Position numbers and translations under genes: made by a program. From Rosenbergiella collisarenosi (GTDB lineage: Bacteria; Pseudomonadota; Gammaproteobacteria; Enterobacterales; Enterobacteriaceae), in the NCBI RefSeq assembly GCF_018494085.1, contig NZ_JABBFP010000002.1:434001-498000 (forward strand): a stretch of 64,000 nucleotides of DNA, read 5' to 3'. The notes beneath the pieces are model-generated. The model did no database searches, had not been told where the DNA came from, and was given only the letters and a program-made list of their open reading frames with translations. Shown piece by piece: positions 41,937 through 50,712 of this stretch; the stretch's first letter is position 1, and the number at the start of each line of letters is the position of its first letter.

Positions 41937-42050
41937 CTATTTTTTAAACGTATTTTTCTGCTTTATGACTTCGTTGATATAAGAGATGCCCAGCCAGATT
42001 GCGACAGCTCCCATACCGATCCCTAGAATTAACAACAAAATATTACTCAT
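41937..42050 (-). CDS. 37-residue single-helix membrane protein
   Basis: A very short gene starting ATG at 42050 behind TAAGGG at good distance. The product is one hydrophobic helix (ILLLILGIGMGAVAIWLG, about residues 4-21) followed by a Lys-rich tail ending KQKNTFKK, which would face the cytoplasm. Such small membrane proteins often modulate transporters or kinases. I do not recognise a family. A hairpin follows the stop, and the gene reads in the same direction as the DMT carrier upstream of it. Confidence 0.6.
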   Translation of the reverse strand: MSNILLLILGIGMGAVAIWLGISYINEVIKQKNTFKK

Positions 42051-42213
42051 AAAATAGCCCTTACAGATTGAGGACGAATAATAGGCATGAAGGCCTCGCT
42101 TCCATAGGGTAACTCTCTTAATAATCGGGGGATCGAGTAGGGATTACTCTGAATCATCACGTTTCACTAGGACGAGCAGGCGAATAATTAGCGGCTCATC
42201 CCACCGATAGCTC

Positions 42214-43146
42214 TCAATTCCTCTTCTTATTCAGCCAGTCCGCAATAGGTTGAGAGATGATCGCAACGATAATTAGCGTACAGCCGATTATCTGTTCTGC
42301 GGCAATATGCTCGTTGAGGAAAAGGTGGGAGAAGATAAATGCCGCTGGGAGCTCAATGGCCACAAGCATACCAGTTAGGGAAGAGTGCGTACGCGGCATA
42401 CCAAAGCCAAATAGCATGATCGGCAGGATAGATGAGAACAAGGCATTGGCCACCGCCCATAGGGCATCAATGCTAATCGGGTCGATCTTTACCTGGCTAT
42501 TAAATAAAAATAATGAGGCGATAAACGCGCCAAAGGTGAGGTTTTTAGCTTTATCGATCACCCTCACCCCATTTGCGATATTCGACGACGATAAAATCAC
42601 CACGCTATAGGAGAGTGCCGCTCCAAGCCCCCACAACATACCGGTAAGATCGAACTGTCCTTGCCCACTCAACATTCCGGTGGAAATGAGGACGCCCACT
42701 AATATAGTGGCGAAGCGAGTCCACTCGCCACGTGATAAGGGTTGTTTCTTATAGACGGCGCTGACCACGGGGACGATCCACGACGATTGCATTAATAATA
42801 AGGTTGAGGTGGGTACCCCAATTCTTAGCACGGCATGGTAGAAACAGTAAGTGATTAATAGTACTGGGATCCCCGTAAAGACAACCAGAATTTTATCCCG
42901 ATAGGGGAAGGTACCCGCCCCGCGCGGCGTGAGTTCGGAAAAGAGAAAGAAGAGTAAAAATGAAAATAGAAATTGAATTGGCATTAAATGATTGATCGCC
43001 ACCCCATGAGTTGCCGCGATACTCAGGATGATCCCAGGCATCCCATAGGAGATAGAACCGATTAACACTGATAGGGGGGCGATGCCGATTGCAGGATACT
43101 TCATCAAAACCTCAAGACGTTGAACGATAAGACTGCGTCGGGTCAT
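42214..43146 (-). CDS. DMT-superfamily (EamA) transporter
   Basis: Ten-helix carrier with two EamA repeats, of about 310 residues. The second repeat has LTGMLVAIELPAAFIFSHLFLNEHI near the end. Substrate unknown; family members export amino acids and metabolites. Start uncertain: ATG at 43146 behind AAGAGA, ATG at 43104 behind GAGG, and an open frame from 43206. The start at 43104 (MKYPAIGIAP) begins just before the first helix. Divergent from dacD. Confidence 0.75.
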   Translation of the reverse strand: MTRRSLIVQRLEVLMKYPAIGIAPLSVLIGSISYGMPGIILSIAATHGVAINHLMPIQFLFSFLLFFLFSELTPRGAGTFPYRDKILVVFTGIPVLLITYCFYHAVLRIGVPTSTLLLMQSSWIVPVVSAVYKKQPLSRGEWTRFATILVGVLISTGMLSGQGQFDLTGMLWGLGAALSYSVVILSSSNIANGVRVIDKAKNLTFGAFIASLFLFNSQVKIDPISIDALWAVANALFSSILPIMLFGFGMPRTHSSLTGMLVAIELPAAFIFSHLFLNEHIAAEQIIGCTLIIVAIISQPIADWLNKKRN

Positions 43147-43331
43147 TGATCTCTTTTTAAGCGTTATTGACTCTGACGATAGGGGTATTGGGGATAGTTT
43201 AGCCAAGAGTGGGCTTAGTGTCAGTTTAAGAAAAATTATTCACACTTTCTGACAATTAACAGGTGATCCAGAACTGAAAATACCGTAAAAAGACCGACTA
43301 CTCGTACATATTGATATTTCAGAGGATTATT

Positions 43332-44501
43332 TTGAAAAGGCGCGCCACTCTACTCGTTACCTCCATCGTTTTCTATGCCTCCCATGCGTTTGCACAGGAT
43401 GATGCACTACCTTTTCCACTCACGCCGCCTTCGATAGATGCTGCCTCATGGGTCTTAATGGATGCTAAAACCGGACAAATTTTGACTGCCGGTAACCCAG
43501 ATGAACAACGCAATCCCGCCAGTTTGACTAAGTTGATGACGGGCTATGTGGTCGACCGCGCTATCGACCAAAAACGTATCACCCGTGACGATAAAGTCAC
43601 CGTAGGCCAAGATGCTTGGGGAGCAGGTAATCCTGTCTTTAAGGGGTCATCACTAATGTTCCTGAAGCCGGGCGACGTGTTAACCGTACGTGACTTAAGC
43701 CGCGGTGTGATCATCGACTCTGGAAATGATGCATGTGTTGCCCTGGCCGATTATGTTGCGGGTAGCCAAGAGAACTTTGTCGGCTTAATGAATCATTATG
43801 TTGAGAAGTTAGGGCTAAAAAATACCCACTTTGAAACCGTTCATGGATTAGATGCGCCGGGCCAGCACTCTACCGCACGGGATTTAGCTATCCTGTCGAA
43901 AGCGATTATCGATGGTGAGCCTGACTTTTACCATATGTATAGCGAGAAGACCTTATCGTGGAACGGTATCACCCAAAATAACCGTAATGGATTGTTGTGG
44001 GATAACAGCCTGCATGTCGACGGTCTAAAGACCGGGCATACGGATACGGCTGGCTTCAATATCATCGCCTCTAACGTCGTAGGCAATCACCGACTGATCG
44101 CCGTGATTATGGGCGGTAAAAGTTCGAAGGGCCGTGAAGAACAAGCCCGGAAACTACTAGTATGGGGACAAAACAACTTTGATACCGTGCAACTGTTCCA
44201 TGCGGGTCGAGCGATTGGCAATGAAAACGTTTGGTACGGTAATCCGCATACAGTCGCGGTCGGAAGTGATAAAGATCTCTACTTGTCACTGCCCAAGAAT
44301 GAAATCAATAATGTAAAAGCCAAATACGTCATTGATAAAAAAGAGTTAGAGGCACCGCTCGCCGCGAATCAGAAAATCGGCGTCATTACCGTGATGGATA
44401 AAGATCATGAGTTAGCGAGTTATCCGCTGGTGGCGCTACAACCTGTCGCGCAGGCAGGGATCTTTACCCGAGCGATCGATTATATTAAGCGTAAGTTTTA
44501 A
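43332..44501 (+). CDS. dacD: D-alanyl-D-alanine carboxypeptidase DacD (PBP6b)
   Basis: Low-molecular-mass penicillin-binding protein that trims the terminal D-Ala of peptidoglycan stem peptides in the periplasm. The signal peptide ends SHAFAQ; the active-site motifs are SLTK (near 66), SGN and KTGHT. It follows E. coli DacD more closely than DacA/C in ASWVLMDAKTGQILTAGN and LLWDNSLHVDGLKTGHT. The start is most likely TTG at 43332 (389 aa), behind AGAGG; a TTG seven codons upstream lacks such a site. The C-terminal helix would anchor it to the membrane. Confidence 0.93.
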   Translation: MKRRATLLVTSIVFYASHAFAQDDALPFPLTPPSIDAASWVLMDAKTGQILTAGNPDEQRNPASLTKLMTGYVVDRAIDQKRITRDDKVTVGQDAWGAGNPVFKGSSLMFLKPGDVLTVRDLSRGVIIDSGNDACVALADYVAGSQENFVGLMNHYVEKLGLKNTHFETVHGLDAPGQHSTARDLAILSKAIIDGEPDFYHMYSEKTLSWNGITQNNRNGLLWDNSLHVDGLKTGHTDTAGFNIIASNVVGNHRLIAVIMGGKSSKGREEQARKLLVWGQNNFDTVQLFHAGRAIGNENVWYGNPHTVAVGSDKDLYLSLPKNEINNVKAKYVIDKKELEAPLAANQKIGVITVMDKDHELASYPLVALQPVAQAGIFTRAIDYIKRKF

Positions 44502-44522
44502 AACGAAAGCCTCGTTTGTGGA

Positions 44523-44569
44523 CTGCACCCCAAAAGTTGGACATCCAACTGAGTAAGGTGCAGTTTTTT
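44523..44569 (+). terminator. Terminator made from an IS3-like end sequence
   Basis: CTGCACC (44523) pairs with GGTGCAG (44557) around an inner palindrome AGTTGGACATCCAACT, followed by six T. The left part, ACTGCACCCCAAAAGTTGGAC, has the look of an IS150-group (IS3 family) terminal repeat. So it is both a good terminator for dacD and a possible solo insertion-sequence relic. No transposase gene lies nearby. Confidence 0.65.
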
Positions 44570-44643
44570 ACTTTTAGGGTTAAAAAAAAGAGTGAGTGAG
44601 AGTACACTGCCTACCTATAATCTCTTAACGCTTAGCATGAGCT

Positions 44644-45708
44644 GTGAAAACCGATAAACCCCTGTCAAAACTCGAATATTGGCTCTATCGACACTACCGC
44701 TGGGTGCATGGTGTCCGCATCGCGATAGCGTTCCTAGCCTCCTTTATGCTGATCCGTATCTTGAATATTCCGGAAGGCAGCTGGCCGCTAATCACCTTGG
44801 TGGTGGTCATTGGCCCGATCTCAACATGGGGTAATGTCTTTCCACGCGCCATTCAACGCATTATTGGTACCGTGCTCGGGTCCATCTCTGGATTGATCGC
44901 GTTAAAGCTCGAGATGATTTCACTACCGCTAATGTTGGCGTGGTGTGGGGCGGTCATGTTTTTCTGCGGCTACTTAACGCTCGGTAAGCGGCCATATATG
45001 GCGTTGCTGATTGGTATTACTCTCGGCGTAGTCGTGGGGGCCCCGGCAGGAGATTTCCTCACCGCGCTGTGGCGGGGCGGGGATGTCGTTTTTGGTTGCT
45101 TGCTCTCGATTTTTTTTACCGGGATCTTTACCCAACGAGCCTATGTATTTTGGCGACTACGGTTGGCGGATGCGTTGGTCAATAGCCGTAAGATTTATCA
45201 TACCGGTTTATCGTCCAATCTGCTCGAGAAGCCCCGCCTTAATAAGCCCTTGCAGAATCTACTGACCTCGCTGATAAAAATGCGCAGTTTACTCGAGCCT
45301 GCCTGTAAAGAGACGCGGATCCCACGATCGGTATTTGAGGGCATCCAGACGCTACAGCGTAACATGGTGAATACCATGGAGATGCAAATCAACGCGTGGT
45401 GGTCATCACGGGAAAGTCATCTGCTTCTGCTCAACGCGCCCACGTTACGCCGTACCCAGGCGACGACCGAACAGATGCTCGATACCTTGGCGGATATGCT
45501 GCGTAACGGCGTCAGTCACAGCGACCAACTAGCGACTAGCAGCGCTGCGATGGACGAAATAAGCCGGGAACTCACCGAACTCTTAGCGCAAGCTGAGCAT
45601 GCTAAGGCAGAGTTGACGCCAGTTTACGGCTACGTATGGCTAAGTTTAGAATTAACCAAACAATTAGAAAGAATGCGAGAACTTATCCGTCTAGCGCTTC
45701 GCCGCTAA
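44644..45708 (+). CDS. yeeA: FUSC-family membrane protein YeeA
   Basis: Inner-membrane protein of the fusaric-acid-resistance (FUSC/AaeB-like) family. An N-terminal membrane domain of about six helices (20-175) is followed by a long cytoplasmic helical domain. It follows E. coli YeeA in SWPLITLVVVIGPISTWGN, LRPLFLGSWPLI-type repeats and KETRIPRSVFEGIQTLQRN. Translation starts at GTG 44644, aligned with the E. coli N-terminus. Function not established; sits between dacD and tmaR as in E. coli, but sbmC, usual in this stretch there, is absent. Confidence 0.88.
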   Translation: MKTDKPLSKLEYWLYRHYRWVHGVRIAIAFLASFMLIRILNIPEGSWPLITLVVVIGPISTWGNVFPRAIQRIIGTVLGSISGLIALKLEMISLPLMLAWCGAVMFFCGYLTLGKRPYMALLIGITLGVVVGAPAGDFLTALWRGGDVVFGCLLSIFFTGIFTQRAYVFWRLRLADALVNSRKIYHTGLSSNLLEKPRLNKPLQNLLTSLIKMRSLLEPACKETRIPRSVFEGIQTLQRNMVNTMEMQINAWWSSRESHLLLLNAPTLRRTQATTEQMLDTLADMLRNGVSHSDQLATSSAAMDEISRELTELLAQAEHAKAELTPVYGYVWLSLELTKQLERMRELIRLALRR

Positions 45709-45769
45709 ATGGCTTATACATTCCGAGAAATCTATCCCCTGCTGAGCAGGTTTAACAAAAGGTGTTGTC

Positions 45770-46099
45770 ATGGAAAATGCAAAACAGTCATTCCAGGATG
45801 TACTTGAATTTGTTCGTATGTTTCGTCGTAAAAATAAGCTACAGCGTGAAATTACCGATAATGAGAAGAAAGTCCGTGATAATCAGAAACGCGTATTACT
45901 CCTCGATAACCTGAGCGAATATATCAAGCCTGGAATGAGCGTTGAGGCGATTCAAGAGATCATTGCGAGCATGCGCAGCGATTACGAAGACCGTGTTGAT
46001 GAGTACATCATCAAAAACGCGGAATTATCCAAAGAGCGACGCGATCTGTCGAAGAAATTAAAAGTGTTGGGTGAGAGCAAAGCCCCCGAAACTAAATAG
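45770..46099 (+). CDS. tmaR: Pole-localizer protein TmaR
   Basis: Formerly YeeX. A 109-residue highly charged coiled-coil protein that in E. coli forms a pole cluster and sequesters enzyme I of the PTS, limiting sugar uptake. The sequence is nearly all coiled coil (20-50 and 75-105) with the conserved [21 protein letters not shown]-terminus. It follows yeeA by 61 bp, with its own terminator. Confidence 0.95.
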   Translation: MENAKQSFQDVLEFVRMFRRKNKLQREITDNEKKVRDNQKRVLLLDNLSEYIKPGMSVEAIQEIIASMRSDYEDRVDEYIIKNAELSKERRDLSKKLKVLGESKAPETK

Positions 46100-46105
46100 T
46101 ATTCA

Positions 46106-46130
46106 AGGCCTGATGATTCAGGCCTTTTTT
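46106..46130 (+). terminator. Intrinsic terminator after tmaR
   Basis: AGGCCTGA/TCAGGCCT stem, 4-base loop, six T, 6 bp after the stop. Confidence 0.93.
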
Positions 46131-46149
46131 ATTTCTAGCGGGAAAGATA

Positions 46150-47073
46150 ATGAAAATATTAGTCGTAGGGGCAGGGGCCACTGGGGGCTATTTTGGTAGC
46201 AGGCTTCAGCAAGCCGGGCACGAGGTCACCTTCTTAGTGCGCGCGGCTCGTGCCGAGCAACTTACCGAACACGGGTTAGTTATTAATGGGCCTCAAGAGC
46301 AGTTTACCGTTACGCCGAGGTGTTTAACCGCGGAACAGCTGGAGGGTGAAACGTGGCCATTGATTATTGTGGCGGTCAAGCACCAGCATCTCGCAGAAGT
46401 TATTCGCACATTACCCCCGGCAGTGGGGGCGAGTAGCTTAATTGTTCCCTTGCTTAATGGGATGCAACACATCGCGCTGTTGCAACAGGCGTTTGGTCAG
46501 TCTGTTGTGGGTGGGCTGTGTCAGATCTATGCCCGACTCAGCCAATACGGAGAGATTGAACAGCTATCGCCCTTACATCGGCTGAGTTTCGGCGCGTTGC
46601 ATCCCTCTCAATGCGCAACAGTTAAAGAGGTGGGGATGCGCCTACAGAACGTTGGGTTTAGCCTGACGATCAGCGCTGATATCACCAGCGAAATGTGGGA
46701 AAAATATCTCTTCCTAGGTACGTTAGGGGCAAGCACGTGTTTAGCGGGGGCAGACACTCGCGCGATTATCGCCTCGCAGGGAGGGGCGGCCTATATTGAC
46801 TGCCTCTTTACAGAAATCTTAGCGGTGATCACCGCGGCAGGCTACCAGCCTCGTTCGGCGGTCGTGAGTCAGTTACGTTCAACCCTACTTAACCCCAACA
46901 CGCCTCTTGTGTCATCCCTATATCGAGATGTGACGGCAGGTAAGCCGTCAGAAAGCCAACCCATTATCGGCGACCTGGTCCGCCATGCTGACACTCATCA
47001 TCTCCCTGCATCGCTTCTGCGCGCAAGCTGGGTGCGTCTACAGCTGGCCACTGATCACTCAGGGAATGGGTAG
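46150..47073 (+). CDS. 2-dehydropantoate 2-reductase family protein
   Basis: NADPH-dependent reductase of the PanE/ApbA family, 307 residues. The dinucleotide motif GAGATGGYFGSRL is at the start, the catalytic lysine candidate is in EMWEKYLF near 182, and VKHQH and LLNGMQH are conserved. Canonical PanE makes pantoate for coenzyme A; many genomes carry extra paralogues of unknown substrate. It lies between tmaR and the FMO cluster and is 105 bp upstream of the latter on the same strand, so it could be part of that cluster's function. Confidence 0.85.
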   Translation: MKILVVGAGATGGYFGSRLQQAGHEVTFLVRAARAEQLTEHGLVINGPQEQFTVTPRCLTAEQLEGETWPLIIVAVKHQHLAEVIRTLPPAVGASSLIVPLLNGMQHIALLQQAFGQSVVGGLCQIYARLSQYGEIEQLSPLHRLSFGALHPSQCATVKEVGMRLQNVGFSLTISADITSEMWEKYLFLGTLGASTCLAGADTRAIIASQGGAAYIDCLFTEILAVITAAGYQPRSAVVSQLRSTLLNPNTPLVSSLYRDVTAGKPSESQPIIGDLVRHADTHHLPASLLRASWVRLQLATDHSGNG

Positions 47074-47178
47074 TCATAGTTATTTTGTTGTTAGCACGTA
47101 GCTTTATACTATTTTATTTCAAGACAGCGCTTACCTATTCTGCCTCTTAATCACTACGTTATTGACGAGGCAGGGATA

Positions 47179-48435
47179 ATGACCGCAGAACATATCGATA
47201 CCCTTATCATCGGGGCTGGGCAGGCAGGGATCGCGATGAGCGAGCACCTTACGGCAAAGGGAATTAGCCATCGCGTTTTCGAAAAGAATCGCATTGCAGA
47301 AGCTTGGCGCAGCGGCAGGTGGGATTCATTAGTGGCCAATGGGCCTGCTTGGCACGATCGATTCCCGCATCGAGAGTTTACGCACTACCAAGCTGACGAA
47401 TTTGTTGCAAAAGACGATGTCGCCAACTATTTTTCCGACTACGTTGCCCAATTTGATCTGCCCGTACAATGCGGCGTTGACGTTCAGCGCGTGAGTAAAA
47501 GATGTCAGCAGCCGGGGTTTTATGTAGAGACTTCAGTGGGGGACTTTATCGCGAACCATGTTGTCGTCGCAACCGGACCTTTTCATCACCCATTGATCCC
47601 CGCCATCGCACCCACGAGTGAAACCGTTACGCAAATCCACTCCGCGCAATACTTCAATCCACAGCAATTAGCGCCCGGCGCAGTATTGGTCGTCGGGGCA
47701 GGATCATCGGGCGTACAAATTGCGGATGAAATTCAGCGTGCCGGGCGCAAGGTCTACCTATCAGTTGGCCCTCACGATCGCCCTCCGCGTCGCTACCGAG
47801 GACGTGATTTTTGCTGGTGGTTAGGTGTACTCGGCCTGTGGGATGCGACCGAGCATGCCCCCGGAAAAAGCCACGTGACGATCGCCGTGAGCGGCGCGCG
47901 CGGGGGAGAAACTATCGACTTCAGGCGTCTGGCTCAGCAAGGTATTATCTTAACCGGTATGACAGACCATTTTAGCGAGGGAACGGTCTACTTTAAGCAG
48001 GATCTCGTCGAAAATATTCGTGCCGGTGATGAGAGTTACTTAGCTCTGCTCGATGCTGCCGATGCTTGGGTTGAGCGTAATGGTGCGTCGTTACCCGAGG
48101 AGCCAGAGGCGAGGGCGTTTATACCAGCGTCTGACTGTATCACGCACCCTTTAGCGCAGCTTGACTTAAAGGCTGCAGAGGTCAGTACTATTATTTGGGC
48201 TACCGGATATACCACCGATTATCGCTGGTTAGACGTCGATATTTTCGATGAGGCAGGTAAACCCCGGCAACAGCGCGGAGTAAGTATCGAGCGCGGCCTC
48301 TATTTTCTGGGATTACCTTGGCAATCACGACGTGGCTCTTCCTTTATTTGGGGAGCCTGGCACGATGCCAGTTATATTGCGGATCAAATCGCCATCCAGC
48401 AAAGCTATCTCGCCTATCCTGCCGTCTCTTCTTAA
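47179..48435 (+). CDS. Flavin-containing monooxygenase-like oxidoreductase
   Basis: NAD(P)H/FAD-dependent oxidoreductase of 418 residues, of the CzcO/flavin-monooxygenase type. The FAD motif is IIGAGQAGIAMSEHL near 10 and the NADPH motif VVGAGSSGVQIADEI near 175. ATGPFHHP and WATGYTTDYRWL are the two ATG-type flavin motifs of this family. It probably adds oxygen to N or S, or performs a Baeyer-Villiger step, on a small substrate. It begins a four-gene run with Rid, DUF1028 and M20 genes (15-bp gap to the next). Confidence 0.75.
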   Translation: MTAEHIDTLIIGAGQAGIAMSEHLTAKGISHRVFEKNRIAEAWRSGRWDSLVANGPAWHDRFPHREFTHYQADEFVAKDDVANYFSDYVAQFDLPVQCGVDVQRVSKRCQQPGFYVETSVGDFIANHVVVATGPFHHPLIPAIAPTSETVTQIHSAQYFNPQQLAPGAVLVVGAGSSGVQIADEIQRAGRKVYLSVGPHDRPPRRYRGRDFCWWLGVLGLWDATEHAPGKSHVTIAVSGARGGETIDFRRLAQQGIILTGMTDHFSEGTVYFKQDLVENIRAGDESYLALLDAADAWVERNGASLPEEPEARAFIPASDCITHPLAQLDLKAAEVSTIIWATGYTTDYRWLDVDIFDEAGKPRQQRGVSIERGLYFLGLPWQSRRGSSFIWGAWHDASYIADQIAIQQSYLAYPAVSS

Positions 48436-48450
48436 GGAGCATCACCCGCT

Positions 48451-48864
48451 ATGACGACTCACACGCGTATTAGAATGTTTAACACTAAAGAAACCTATCC
48501 CAACCAGACGTTGGATAACGATCTCTGTCAGGCGGTTCGCGCTGGTAATACTGTGTATGTCAGAGGACAAGTGGGCACAGACTTTTCCGGTAAACTCGTT
48601 GGGTTAGGTGACCCTGCTGCCCAAGCCGAGCAGGCGATGAAAAACGTCAAACAGTTATTAGAAGAAGCGGGATCTTCGCTAGATCATATCGTAAAAACCA
48701 CCACCTACATCACCGACCCACGCTATCGTGAGCCGGTATATCGTGAGGTCGGTAAGTGGTTGAAGGGGGTATTTCCCATTTCCACGGGGTTGGTGGTCAG
48801 CGGCTTAGCCCAGCCTGAGTGGTTGATGGAAATTGATATTATCGCGGTTATTCCAGAGGAGTAG
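48451..48864 (+). CDS. Rid-family protein without the RidA arginine
   Basis: A 137-residue YjgF/Rid-fold protein, likely a trimer. Canonical RidA hydrolyses 2-aminoacrylate and other enamines using an arginine in a PARS-type motif. Here the matching position reads FPISTGLVVSGLAQPEW, so that arginine is absent. It therefore belongs to one of the other Rid subfamilies, often found inside catabolic operons, with different or unknown chemistry. Directly followed by the DUF1028 gene. Confidence 0.85.
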   Translation: MTTHTRIRMFNTKETYPNQTLDNDLCQAVRAGNTVYVRGQVGTDFSGKLVGLGDPAAQAEQAMKNVKQLLEEAGSSLDHIVKTTTYITDPRYREPVYREVGKWLKGVFPISTGLVVSGLAQPEWLMEIDIIAVIPEE

Positions 48865-48872
48865 GAGTGAGT

Positions 48873-49547
48873 ATGACGATCTCGATTAGTGGTTTTTGCC
48901 CGCAGACCGGCCAGCTCGGTATTGCTATCAGCTCATCCAGTATCGCTGTTGGGCAACGTTGCCCATGGATCGCGGCCGGGATCGGTGCGGTGTCTTCGCA
49001 GAATGTCACGCTGCCGAGTCTGGGTCCTGCAATTTTACGTGAAATGCAGGCGGGAACGAGCGCCGCACAAGCCCTTGAAATAGTGATTAACGATGAAAAA
49101 TACCGGGACTATCGACAGGTTACCGTTATTGACTCCCAAGGAACCAGCGCAGTGTGGAGCGGTGAGAAAACACTGGGAACGTGGCAAACGGCAGAAGGGC
49201 TAAACTGTATCGCCGCGGGCAACATGCTTGCTAACCCTACGGTCCCTCAAGCGGCGATTCATGCATTTGAGCAACATTCGGGGGAGTTGGGCGAGCGATT
49301 GCTCGGTGCCTTAGAGGCAGCCTTAGCTGCAGGCGGCGAAGCGGGGCCGGTACACTCTGCCGCGTTAAAAACCTATGCGGCACAAGACTGGCCCTTAGCG
49401 GACCTACGGGTAGACTGGGCCGATGACGATCCCATCGCCGCTTTACGTGACCTATGGCAGCGCTGGCAGCCGCAACAAGAGGACTATCTATTACGCGCCC
49501 TCAATCCGCTGCTCGCGCCAAGCTATGGAGTACCAGGTAATGAATGA
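48873..49547 (+). CDS. DUF1028 protein (Ntn-hydrolase-like)
   Basis: A 224-residue protein of the DUF1028 family, which has an Ntn-hydrolase-type fold. The N-terminal TISISGFCPQTGQLGIAIS, then GIGAVSSQN, and GLNCIAAGNMLANP are typical. Family members are often encoded beside peptidases and M20 deacetylases and are presumed amidohydrolases. I use the ATG at 48873 (AGGAG 5 bases upstream); a GTG at 48867 overlaps that site. The next gene begins 8 bp inside its 3' end. Confidence 0.85.
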   Translation: MTISISGFCPQTGQLGIAISSSSIAVGQRCPWIAAGIGAVSSQNVTLPSLGPAILREMQAGTSAAQALEIVINDEKYRDYRQVTVIDSQGTSAVWSGEKTLGTWQTAEGLNCIAAGNMLANPTVPQAAIHAFEQHSGELGERLLGALEAALAAGGEAGPVHSAALKTYAAQDWPLADLRVDWADDDPIAALRDLWQRWQPQQEDYLLRALNPLLAPSYGVPGNE

Positions 49548-50712
49548 GACCCACACCCGTACTTTAACGATCCTGCAAAGCTTGATTGGCTTTGACACGA
49601 CCAGTCGGGCGAGTAACTTAGCCCTCATTGACTTCGTTTGTGACTATCTCGCGACCCAGCAGATCACCGCTGAGTGTATTTTTAATACTGACCAGAGCAA
49701 AGCCAATATCCTCGTCTGTATCGGTCCGCAGGTTGCGGGAGGAATTATGCTCTCTGGCCATACCGACGTTGTCCCGGTCGATGGCCAAAGGTGGTCGTAC
49801 CCGCCTTTTACCCTAACGACTGAACAGGGACGCCATTACGGTCGTGGCACAGCCGATATGAAGGGGTTCTTGGCTTGTATGTTAGCGATCCTTCCTGATA
49901 TCGATCGCGCACGATTGCAACGTCCGCTATGGCTCGCCTTCAGTTACGATGAAGAAGTGGGATGTCTAGGGGTACATAGTTTGCTCGAATCCCTCGCCCA
50001 GCGCGAGGTGAAGCCTGAAATTTGCTTAGTCGGCGAACCCACCTCTATGCAGCCAGTCAACGGGCATAAAGGTAAGGTTGCATTACGGTGTAACGTAATA
50101 GGGCATGCATGCCATTCTGCGTATGCGCCGCAAGGCGTTAATGCGATTAATTATGCGACCGATGTTATTCAGTTCATTATGCAGCGCGACCGCCAGCTCG
50201 CTTCAACGGTGAATCTAGCCTTTGACCCGCCATTTAGTACATTACACGTAGGTACCCTGTGTGGCGGCGAAGCGTTAAATATTGTTCCGAATCACTGCCA
50301 GTTTGATATGGAGTTACGCTACCTTCCCGATCAATCGCCCGAGCCATTAATAGATGAAATAAAAAACTATGCTCGATCTACCCTTGTGCCCGTTATGCGC
50401 CAGCGTTCTCGCGAGAGTGATATTCAATTTACGTCCCTTGCGGCGTATCCAGGATTATTTATCGAAGAGAGTAATCCCTGGCTGCAACAATTACTGAGGT
50501 GGACAGAACACTCCATTCCCCACACGGTGGCATTTGGTAGTGAAGCTGGCCTGTTCGCTCAACAGGGTATTACGACCGTAGTATGTGGGCCGGGAAGCAT
50601 GGCACAGGGGCACAAACCTGATGAATACGTTGAGGATGACCAGATCAGGCAATGCTTAACACTACTCGATAAGATAACGGAGGCCCTATACGCTAATCAG
50701 CCAACTGAGTAA
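49540..50712 (+). CDS. M20-family deacetylase, ArgE-like
   Basis: Di-zinc amidohydrolase of 390 residues of the ArgE/DapE/CPG2 family. The metal-binding motifs are SGHTDVVPVDG, YGRGTADMKG and SYDEEVGCLG, then VGEPTSMQPV and, near the end, AFGSEAGLFAQ. It probably removes an N-acyl group from an amino acid. Acetylornithine is the named substrate of ArgE, but the setting in a catabolic run with a monooxygenase and Rid protein points elsewhere. The ATG at 49540 overlaps the DUF1028 stop; a far upstream frame start at 49423 is not supported. Its end overlaps the convergent LysR gene by 20 bp. Confidence 0.85.
   Translation: MNETHTRTLTILQSLIGFDTTSRASNLALIDFVCDYLATQQITAECIFNTDQSKANILVCIGPQVAGGIMLSGHTDVVPVDGQRWSYPPFTLTTEQGRHYGRGTADMKGFLACMLAILPDIDRARLQRPLWLAFSYDEEVGCLGVHSLLESLAQREVKPEICLVGEPTSMQPVNGHKGKVALRCNVIGHACHSAYAPQGVNAINYATDVIQFIMQRDRQLASTVNLAFDPPFSTLHVGTLCGGEALNIVPNHCQFDMELRYLPDQSPEPLIDEIKNYARSTLVPVMRQRSRESDIQFTSLAAYPGLFIEESNPWLQQLLRWTEHSIPHTVAFGSEAGLFAQQGITTVVCGPGSMAQGHKPDEYVEDDQIRQCLTLLDKITEALYANQPTE

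Noticed and set aside
49540..50712. True argE of arginine synthesis
   Set aside because: The gene is in a catabolic run away from argCBH, so the general M20 deacylase call is safer.
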